21,604 bases of DNA from Coptodactyla brooksi (Eukaryota > Arthropoda > Insecta > Coleoptera > Scarabaeidae), in assembly GCA_033557675.1 (NCBI GenBank), contig JAWQRM010000542.1, positions 1 through 21,604 on the forward strand. The letters run 5' to 3'. Numbering within the stretch: the first letter of the stretch is position 1; each line of letters starts with the position of its first letter. Below are positions 18,601 through 21,604 of the stretch, piece after piece. The notes below the pieces were generated by a model that did no database searches, was not told where the DNA came from, and was given only the letters and a program-made list of their open reading frames with translations. A program made the position numbers and the translations under genes.

Positions 18601-20447
18601 ATTTTCAGTAAAATTGCCCGATTTGTAGAATACTTAACGATGGAGGAACTAGATGAAACTATGAGATAAAATTGACATAACACCATGCACTTTTCATAAA
18701 GATAATGTATGTAGTAATATTTCTGAACTAGATAATGTTAATTTGGATGATAGATATTTATAAAATTTTATCAAACTTTCATATCAAAGATAGTAATACT
18801 ATTTCAGCACCAAACTTTGACAAATTATATAAGATAAATTACAATGAAGATCAGATATATCAGGGTATTGCTATGAATTTGATGTATACCAAAGGAAGAA
18901 AACTGGTGCAAATACTGTTTCAGAATTCGGGTTAGGTGGCCGTACTGTTGTAAAGAAATTAACTTAATTATTAATTAAGTTCGTGGAAGGGGAAAAACCA
19001 TATAGTTACGATGGATAATTCTTTTTTCTTCTGTTAATCTTTTGGAGTATTTGAAATCTTAAAGTATATTTGCATGTGGAACTATCAGGTCCAATAGGAA
19101 AGGTTTACCAACATTGGTAGCAGATGAATCTCTAAAAAGAGGAGAATCTGATTATCATACATCTAATTAGGATTTATTGTATGCAAAATAGAGTGATAAT
19201 CATTGTGTATATTTTTTGTCAAATTATCTTGGAACTGACTAATGCTTTGTTCAAAGACCTCAGAAGGATGGAAGCAAAATTAATACAGTTCGCTTATCAA
19301 TTGTAAAGCATTGCAATGAATAAGTATGATGTAGATCTGATACCTCAGGGTATTGCTGTGAATTTCATGTATACCAAAGAAAAGAAAATGGTGTAAATAC
19401 TGTTTCAGTACTTGGGATACCTGACCAGCAAATGTGAATTAAAACCAGCAGCAAAATTCCGCAATATCCAATTAAACACTTACAATAAAACAGCAATCCA
19501 CCATATATAAGAGAAAATAACAAAAAATACACCAGTCTTGAAAATAGTGGATTAAATGAATAAAAAAACAGTTCTCGTCAGTCAGGCATCAAGAAATATC
19601 GAACCAGTAATATTAAAAAATTAGTATAAGGATCCACAATCCACCGAAACTGGTTATGTTACCGCACGCAAAAAAATCATTCACCAGGCAGAAATGGTGG
19701 TTTTACACTAGGTCATAAAACTGTTAGGTGTTCTCGGGGTTGGTTTTAGGAGGGACCTCGGAGGAAAATCTAGAGTTAAGACTTACTCAAACGGCGCATG
19801 AGGTTCCCGGCGAAGGTGGTGGGGGGAGGGTTGGCCGCCTCCGATTTTTCAGTCTTGTCCCTCAGGTCCCTCAGTTTCTGCAGGTCATTTTTTTGCAACT
19901 TTATAATCGGGACCGACAGGAGCCGGTTGTCCCTGCGCAACGCGTCCCTCTTGCGCCTGGGCGGCCTTATCGGCATCCCGTTTTCGTCGTACAGGTCCAG
20001 GTTGGCGGGCCTGATTCTCATCTCTTTCATTTGTTTCATAGCGTTCTCTTGTGCGCCCAACGAACCGACCACCATCGGAACCTCCTCGTCCGGTTCCTCG
20101 TAGCTCTTTTGCTGTTTGGGCGTGTCAGGTGGGGATTGATGGTACCGGACGTCCGTTATGGTGTTGTCGTCCGAATCAGGCGAATCGGACGTCTCGTCGA
20201 AGGGCTCTTCCTGGCTCGGCGAGATGTCCGGGTAAAATATGGAGTTTCTTTTCTCCTTGGAATGTTCGTGCTTCGCTTTCTGGTCGGCCTTGGTGAATTG
20301 CTTGGAGAACGCCTTCCACATGGACTGTCTCCTCCTCGCCCCGTGGGCAGGTACCGCAGGTTGGGCCTGAGGTAAATCCTCTTCCGTTGCTTCGTAAGCA
20401 GGTTCGATAGGAGTGGGGCAAGGGCATTGGAAAGGGTTTGTTTCCAT
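6370..20447 (-). CDS. Tomosyn: Tomosyn (syntaxin-binding protein 5 family), 3' half of a multi-exon gene
   Basis: Tomosyn is a cytosolic regulator of exocytosis. It has two N-terminal WD40 propellers and a C-terminal R-SNARE helix that binds syntaxin/SNAP-25 in place of synaptobrevin and so limits vesicle priming. The exons here encode the variable linker, the last WD40 blades, the tail and the SNARE motif. Diagnostic strings are FSRSRSSS, LWVGTSLGSVL, RQFVVIASDKQARVVALPSQ, SLPSLRPLIDIDFLPL, ARTFCFSNRGHGLYL, GFFKGLFGGG and the terminus LMLKYKDKKWYQL. Introns are GT-AG and their phases match at every constant junction. Using exon A gives 1464 bp (487 residues plus stop); using exon B gives 1812 bp (603 residues plus stop). 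The first propeller must lie beyond 21604. Family identity is certain. Which linker exon is used in which transcript is inference. Confidence 0.95.
6678..6802 (-). CDS. Tomosyn: Tomosyn exon: tail segment GFFKGLFGGG
   Basis: The exon is 125 bp, with acceptor TTCCTTTACAG and donor TTAT|GTAAGT. It encodes TDLPEMLGELYVTAEMPEAP, then KEGFFKGLFGGGVRSLDREE. The segment PEAP-x-x-GFF-x-GLFGGG-x-x-SLDREELFGE is strongly conserved in tomosyns and joins the propeller to the SNARE helix (family knowledge). The split codon T + TT = Phe completes EELF. The next intron is 54 bp. Confidence 0.95.
6866..6961 (-). CDS. Tomosyn: Tomosyn exon: WD40 blade ARTFCFSNRGHGLYL
   Basis: The exon is 96 bp, with acceptor TTCTTTCAG and donor TTTTTG|GTAACG. 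It encodes TARTFCFSNRGHGLYLCSPS, then ELQKFTLCADF. This is the last recognisable propeller strand of tomosyn; family members read ARTFCF-x-N-x-G-x-x-LYL-x-SP-x-E-x-Q. The final Cys codon (TG + T) is split with the next exon. The intron that follows is only 63 bp. Confidence 0.94.
6962..8688 (-). other. Tomosyn intron (1.7 kb) with repeats
   Basis: 6962-7490 is unique, CpG-containing DNA with no credible gene. 7495-8060 carries units of the same ~300-bp repeat as the left array, with landmarks near 7503, 7587 and 7885. 8061-8610 is unique AT-rich DNA with a small CCCCAT...ATGGGG inverted repeat near 8315-8335. Confidence 0.8.
7495..8060. repeat. Copies of the ~300-bp AT-rich repeat inside a tomosyn intron
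   Basis: TTTTTAGACAATTTTAGACAGCTGCATATACAATT occurs near 7587 and a variant near 7885. A dyad variant AGACAATACATTGTCT is at 7654-7669. The orientation matches the array at 3200-6085. Confidence 0.8.
8689..8797 (-). CDS. Tomosyn: Tomosyn exon: WD40 blade SNGHLMAYSLPSLRPL
   Basis: The exon is 109 bp, with acceptor AATTTGCAG and donor TTAAG|GTAAGA. It encodes SVCLVCFVSNGHLMAYSLPS, then LRPLIDIDFLPLSEL. The SNGH-x-x-x-YSLPSLRPL strand is diagnostic for tomosyn. The split codons give Asp at the start and Arg at the end. It lies as a small island between two repeat-filled introns of 1.7 kb and 2.9 kb. Confidence 0.94.
8818..10330. repeat. Further block of the ~300-bp AT-rich repeat in the next intron
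   Basis: Landmark copies start near 8949, 9223 and 9690 in the same orientation, with a dyad AGACAATAAGTTGTCT at 9297-9312. Divergence increases toward the right end. No open frame of interest is present. Confidence 0.8.
10381..10442. repeat. 62-base continuous palindrome (31-bp arms, no loop)
   Basis: The arms meet at CCAAAA|TTTTGG (centre 10411/10412). All 31 positions pair as Watson-Crick or as one of three G-T pairs (10389/10434, 10401/10422, 10405/10418). It lies in the intron between the exons at 8797 and 11702. It could be a miniature fold-back element or a hairpin RNA. Confidence 0.85.
10693..11211. repeat. Long inverted repeat (fold-back), ~175-bp arms and ~160-bp loop
   Basis: The left arm, about 10693-10875, starts CAAGCCTTACAGTTTAGGTA. 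The right arm, about 11037-11211, ends TACCTAAACTGTAAGACTTG. The arms are largely complementary along their length with small indels. The loop contains a 12-bp palindrome ATACACGTGTAT at 10914-10925. The arms share AGACAGTTCTAGACACTTTGACAC, related in style to the AT-rich repeat family. Confidence 0.8.
11472..11652 (+). mobile_element. Non-LTR retrotransposon (LINE) fragment, reverse transcriptase C-terminal region
   Basis: The plus-strand translation gives ESEIDFRLTKSNRCVAALQK, then VIRNKEFSW before a stop. In another frame it gives KVLRKLFGGRKTEEG. Both patterns, with E-I-x-x-R-(I/L)-x-K-x-N-(R/K)-C-x-x-AL and W-E-R-K-VLRKIFGGK-like spacing, are typical of the region after the reverse transcriptase catalytic core in many insect LINEs. 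The segment between them (normally containing LYGCETW) is deleted. It is dead, with stops and a frameshift. The clade cannot be assigned. Confidence 0.65.
11702..11908 (-). CDS. Tomosyn: Tomosyn exon: WD40 blade with RQFVVIASDKQARVVALPSQ
   Basis: The exon is 207 bp, with acceptor TTTTCCTGCAG and donor AAAG|GTAAAG. It encodes TPTKNPNRMSPTLGECLNKP, then a block with FGDRQFVVIASDKQARVVAL and CVYRQQIADADFVVKTEI. The ASDKQARV and ALPSQ-x-CVY-x-QQI patterns are a hallmark of tomosyn (family knowledge). The frame is continuous: A + GG = Arg at the start and G + AT = Asp at the end. A retrotransposon fragment begins about 50 bases past the donor, inside the following intron. Confidence 0.95.
11963..12205 (-). 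CDS. Tomosyn: Tomosyn exon: WD40 blade with LWVGTSLGSVL
   Basis: The exon is 243 bp, with acceptor GTTTTCAG and donor GACA|GTAAGT. It encodes PHALIPTLWVGTSLGSVLTI, then ISPPEADSRSSQPVVVS, then RLKGCILNMSFLDCNG and a run ending ESWRDDCRDRKD. LWVGT-x-LG-x-VL, the RLKG-x-IL strand and the FLD-x-x-G turn match the C-terminal propeller of tomosyn. It is separated from its neighbours by very short introns (59 bp upstream, 54 bp downstream). Reading-frame continuity is exact on both sides. Confidence 0.93.
12265..12381 (-). CDS. Tomosyn: Tomosyn exon: FSRSRSSS linker into WD40
   Basis: The exon is 117 bp. It follows the acceptor TTTGTTTTTATGGGCCGGGTAG and encodes (D/N)KLDSSFSRSRSSSMSSLE, then NITSEAIQCLAFADSYAKRS. 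FSRSRSSS followed by a short acidic segment and an AI-x-x-L-x-F strand is characteristic of tomosyn after the variable linker. The donor is CAG|GTCCGT, whose bases after GT are not consensus. It is chosen because phase 1 (G + AG = Glu) joins exactly to the next exon. The first codon is split, so it reads Asp after exon A and Asn after exon B. The Ser cluster is a plausible phosphorylation region. Confidence 0.9.
12382..14116 (-). other. Intron between linker exon A and the SRSRSSS exon
   Basis: This is largely unique DNA with moderate CpG content, a (CA)n run near 12888-12901 and a (TA)n run near 13328-13348. A G+C-rich patch at 12810-12870 has no supported exon. Two diverged copies of the CAATTTTGGTGGAGG repeat box lie at 13770-13786 and 13920-13936, and an AGTAAT-type trinucleotide tract at about 14060-14097. 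No gene is seen. Confidence 0.7.
14117..14429 (-). CDS. Tomosyn: Tomosyn linker exon A (alternative, poly-Gly)
   Basis: This is a G+C-rich exon of 313 bp. The acceptor TGCGCGCAG is followed by ATG AAC GGA ATG TGC (phase 0), and it ends at TTT G|GTAGTA (phase 1). A donor three bases further on (exon end 14114) keeps the same frame. The product starts MNGMCSPAALTC, then has 12 glycines, a basic PPRRSRSQGTRKLHK patch, LSTASYTEDTLSLP and a Gln/Pro/Ser-rich end. The Ser-rich LSLP stretch shortly before FSRSRSSS resembles the hypervariable linker of vertebrate tomosyn (established for that family). The donor is weak, so the 3' end is the least certain boundary. Entry and exit phases equal those of exon B, which suggests alternative use. 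Confidence 0.75.
14347..14385. repeat. GCC trinucleotide tract coding for poly-Gly in exon A
   Basis: Near-pure GCC repeats on the plus strand (interrupted once by ACC and ending TCC) encode 12 glycines on the minus strand within linker exon A. The length is likely polymorphic. Confidence 0.85.
14644..14716. promoter_or_regulatory. Cluster of TGACAGCTGTCA palindromes
   Basis: Three perfect copies of the 12-base palindrome lie at 14659-14670, 14681-14692 and 14705-14716, with a one-base variant (TGACATCTGTCA) at 14644-14655. Starts are 15, 22 and 24 bases apart. The sequence is the paired TGACA site known for TALE homeodomain proteins (Meis/Homothorax and TGIF types) and contains a CAGCTG E-box. 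It lies about 230 bases before exon A in gene direction. It could equally be repeat termini. Confidence 0.5.
15033..15753. repeat. Segmental direct duplication, left copy
   Basis: This is collinear with 17446-18140 at about 95% identity by eye over some 700 bases, beginning TAAAGATTAAA and including AAGTGAACGAGGTGTTTTTC. The offset is about 2.4 kb. Differences are mostly substitutions and short indels, so the duplication is fairly young compared with the surrounding repeats. Confidence 0.85.
16301..16399 (-). CDS. Possible alternative (terminal or cassette) tomosyn exon C
   Basis: Within the A/B intron a G+C-rich island carries the acceptor TTTGTTTTGAAG followed by an open frame at phase 0 (DEDSSCLRALFGELFG, then TVSQTSDRLSPESSAC and TGA at 16301-16303). 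An AATAAA on the minus strand at about 16108-16113 could end the transcript. Entering at phase 1 also ends in a stop, after about 22 codons. Alternatively, a donor at 16354 (TTCG|GTACAG) would define a 46-bp cassette that again exits at phase 1. No similarity is recognised. It could be a truncating isoform without the SNARE, a poison exon, or chance. Confidence 0.3.
   Translation of the reverse strand, partial: DEDSSCLRALFGELFGTVSQTSDRLSPESSAC
17446..18140. repeat. Segmental direct duplication, right copy
   Basis: This is the partner of 15033-15753. Sequence 5' to it (17201-17415) is likewise related to 15770-16010, so the duplicated order is rearranged (blocks a-b against b-a). Confidence 0.85.
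18840..19440 (+). pseudogene. piggyBac-type transposase remnant
   Basis: Broken plus-strand frames give, in the expected order, SGYCYEFDVYQRKKTG and FGLGGRTVVKKLT (18860-18964), a DN (19014-19019), NLLEYLKS and ACGTIRSNRKGLPTLVADES (19036 onward), then VQRPQKDGSKINTV and IVKHCNE (19249-19320). These correspond to the DDE core and the RSNRKGLP and Rr-x-kdG...YN-x-YMGGVD regions of piggyBac transposases. Several stops and frameshifts make it dead. At 19345 a second, diverged copy of the SGYC segment starts where the next domain should follow. Terminal repeats were not identified. Confidence 0.7.
19787..20447 (-). CDS. Tomosyn: Tomosyn linker exon B (alternative, charged/acidic)
   Basis: This is an open exon of 661 bp (220 codons plus one base). 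It begins directly after an acceptor (TGATGTAG-like, with a CTAAT branch-like site about 20 bases upstream) at ATG GAA ACA, and ends at the strong donor A|GTAAGT. TAG precedes the ATG in frame, so the reading frame needs the splice or a new start. The product is low in hydrophobic residues. It has a basic stretch (RRRQSMWKAFSKQF), an acidic Ser/Asp-rich stretch (PFDETSDSPDSDDN), then PPRRKRDALRRDNR and a helical KLQKNDLQKLRDLRDK. The exit phase (A + AC = Asn) joins in frame to the exon at 12381. I place it in tomosyn from strand, position and phase, not from remembered sequence similarity. It could instead be a first exon that starts at this ATG. Confidence 0.75.
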
Positions 20448-21604
20448 CTACATCGCATGCATTAGCAACATTTACAAGAATTTCTTTTCGATTTCGACCC
20501 GCGGCGATCCCAACACGAACCCCACGCCAACCTTCGGCGTGCCCGGTTCGTTTCGGAATCCCCCCGGGACGGGTAACGTTGAAAAGGTTCATCTTTGAGT
20601 CGAAAGAAGTCAAAATTTTGTCTTGCGTTTGTGCCAGGGTGTCCTAGCGAACAATTGACGGATCGAAAAGTAAAAAAAAAGAGAAATAAAAATGGAAGAA
20701 AAACGGAATGTTCATGCACCTGAAAAAATGATGTGCCACACGAAGTAAAACACAGAAATAAACGATGTCGAAAGAGAAACTATAAATAAATTAAAGACCC
20801 TTAAACGTAATAACCACTATGTGTGAATAGAATTTACACAAAGTGGCGGTGGGGGTACGATCAAAGAAATGTTTTCCCTGTTCGGTTGTTAATTATTTTA
20901 ATTAAAAGCTCAGACCCGTGTAATTTTACACTTTAACCCTCCAACTGCGGGTGGCTTTTTCATTTGTTTTTTGTATAAAATTGCATGAAATACAGTACTT
21001 ATTGAAAAAATTATAATCCTGACATTGCAATAGGTTTTTGTCTCTTTTCGTATTTTCTTTCCATCTGCACTTTTTTAAAACGATGCCTCTTTCTTCAATT
21101 CCCTCATCCTAAATTCTAAAAAAAGTTCCACATTTCGATAACAGTCGTAGTTTTCAGAATACTAGCGAATAAATACTTTTTCCCTCAACTTACAACCCTT
21201 ATTACTCGCCCCAGGGGCTTTTAGGGTACGAATAAAAAATACATAAATCTTATTTTTGTCCATTATATTGGTATACCAAATTGCATCGAAATTGGCAAGT
21301 CTTCCAGTGACATAATATAATAAATGCTATAATAAAATTTCATTAAAAAATTATACAAGAATTTCCTTAATTTCGAGATAATTCTGAAATGTTAATTATA
21401 AGGCTTATTTTTGACATCTATACTAAGTAAATTGTGATATTATCTCACAGGTTCGATTCCTGCTTGGAGGTCCATTTAGTTTCTTGTTTAGAAGCATCCG
21501 AGGTTTGAAAGTGTTATTACTAATTTGAGCCTTAGATACTCTAAATATATTGCATTATCAATATAGATGACAATATTTCGCTTGTGATAGAAGTAATTAA
21601 AAAT
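20448..21604 (-). other. Intron upstream of exon B
   Basis: 20470-20640 is G+C-rich and CpG-containing, unlike the rest, but no frame there can be tied to tomosyn. The remainder is AT-rich without recognisable exons. Upstream tomosyn exons (N-terminal WD40) must lie beyond the window. Confidence 0.6.
21445..21473 (+). other. tRNA 3'-end-like fragment (T arm and CCA)
   Basis: CACAGGTTCGATTCCTG contains a consensus B box (GGTTCGATTCC, 21450-21460) flanked by a four-base-pair stem, followed by TTGGAGGT and CCA. No matching 5' acceptor strand, D arm or A box lies in the 90 bases upstream, so it is not a complete tRNA gene. It is more likely a tRNA-derived element end or a retained fragment. Confidence 0.4.

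Larger units (their letters stand above)
14430..19786 (-). other. Large intron region between linker exons B and A
   Basis: This contains the palindrome cluster, composite repeats, possible exon C and the piggyBac remnant. 18150-18840 and 19440-19786 are AT-rich with no identified function; short open frames there look random. Confidence 0.75.

Noticed and set aside
18735..18935. Copia-like polyprotein piece (IKDSNTISAP...NLMY)
   Set aside because: The neighbouring frame gives a much longer ordered match to piggyBac transposase signatures, and the downstream copia motif is absent.
19728..20375. 215-codon plus-strand open frame and several others over the same bases
   Set aside because: They are antisense or shifted shadows of linker exon B, with Arg/Leu/Val-rich low-complexity products.
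21380..21475. Complete tRNA gene
   Set aside because: Only the T arm and acceptor 3' strand are present; no A box, anticodon arm or pairing 5' acceptor.

Overview
The window looks like nuclear DNA of an arthropod, most probably an insect and perhaps a beetle. Spliced exons with GT-AG introns encode the 3' half of one recognisable animal gene, tomosyn (syntaxin-binding protein 5 family), on the minus strand. They sit in very AT-rich DNA full of diverged repeats, a piggyBac transposase remnant and a non-LTR retrotransposon fragment. The exons are much richer in G+C than the DNA around them. The exact species cannot be read from the sequence.

Layout, following the gene from right to left. 20448-21604 is intron or upstream DNA with a tRNA-like 3' end near 21450. 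A 661-bp exon (B, 19787-20447) encodes a charged, acidic linker. 14430-19786 is a large intron holding a piggyBac remnant (about 18840-19440), a composite repeat block with a 0.7-kb duplication, a unique island at 16080-16700 that may hold an alternative terminal exon, and a cluster of TGACAGCTGTCA palindromes. A 313-bp exon (A, about 14117-14429) encodes a Gly-rich linker. The constant exons follow: 12265-12381 (SRSRSSS linker), 11963-12205, 11702-11908, 8689-8797 and 6866-6961 (end of the second WD40 propeller), 6678-6802 (tail with a GFFKGLFGGG motif) and 6370-6623 (R-SNARE and stop). Every junction from 12381 onward keeps the reading frame.

Exons A and B both begin at phase 0, with ATG directly after the acceptor AG, and both end at phase 1, so either splices in frame to the exon at 12381. 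With A the window encodes 487 residues of tomosyn, with B 603. This fits mutually exclusive linker exons, as reported for Drosophila tomosyn exon 13. The N-terminal propeller lies beyond the right edge.

The left third has no recognisable protein gene. It is dominated by a dispersed and tandem repeat family of about 300 bp that recurs in two tomosyn introns in the same orientation, and most complete units carry a near-perfect dyad (AGACAAyAAGTTGTCT). Two roughly 94% identical copies (14-369 and 3200-3557) bracket a unique 2.8-kb block. Near its left end is a promoter-like, plus-strand, non-coding first-exon candidate ending in a consensus splice donor.

No operon, CRISPR array or prokaryotic feature is present. 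The most interesting signals are the alternative tomosyn exons, the possible truncating terminal exon, the TALE-homeodomain-type palindrome cluster, the fold-back structures and the dyad-bearing repeat.
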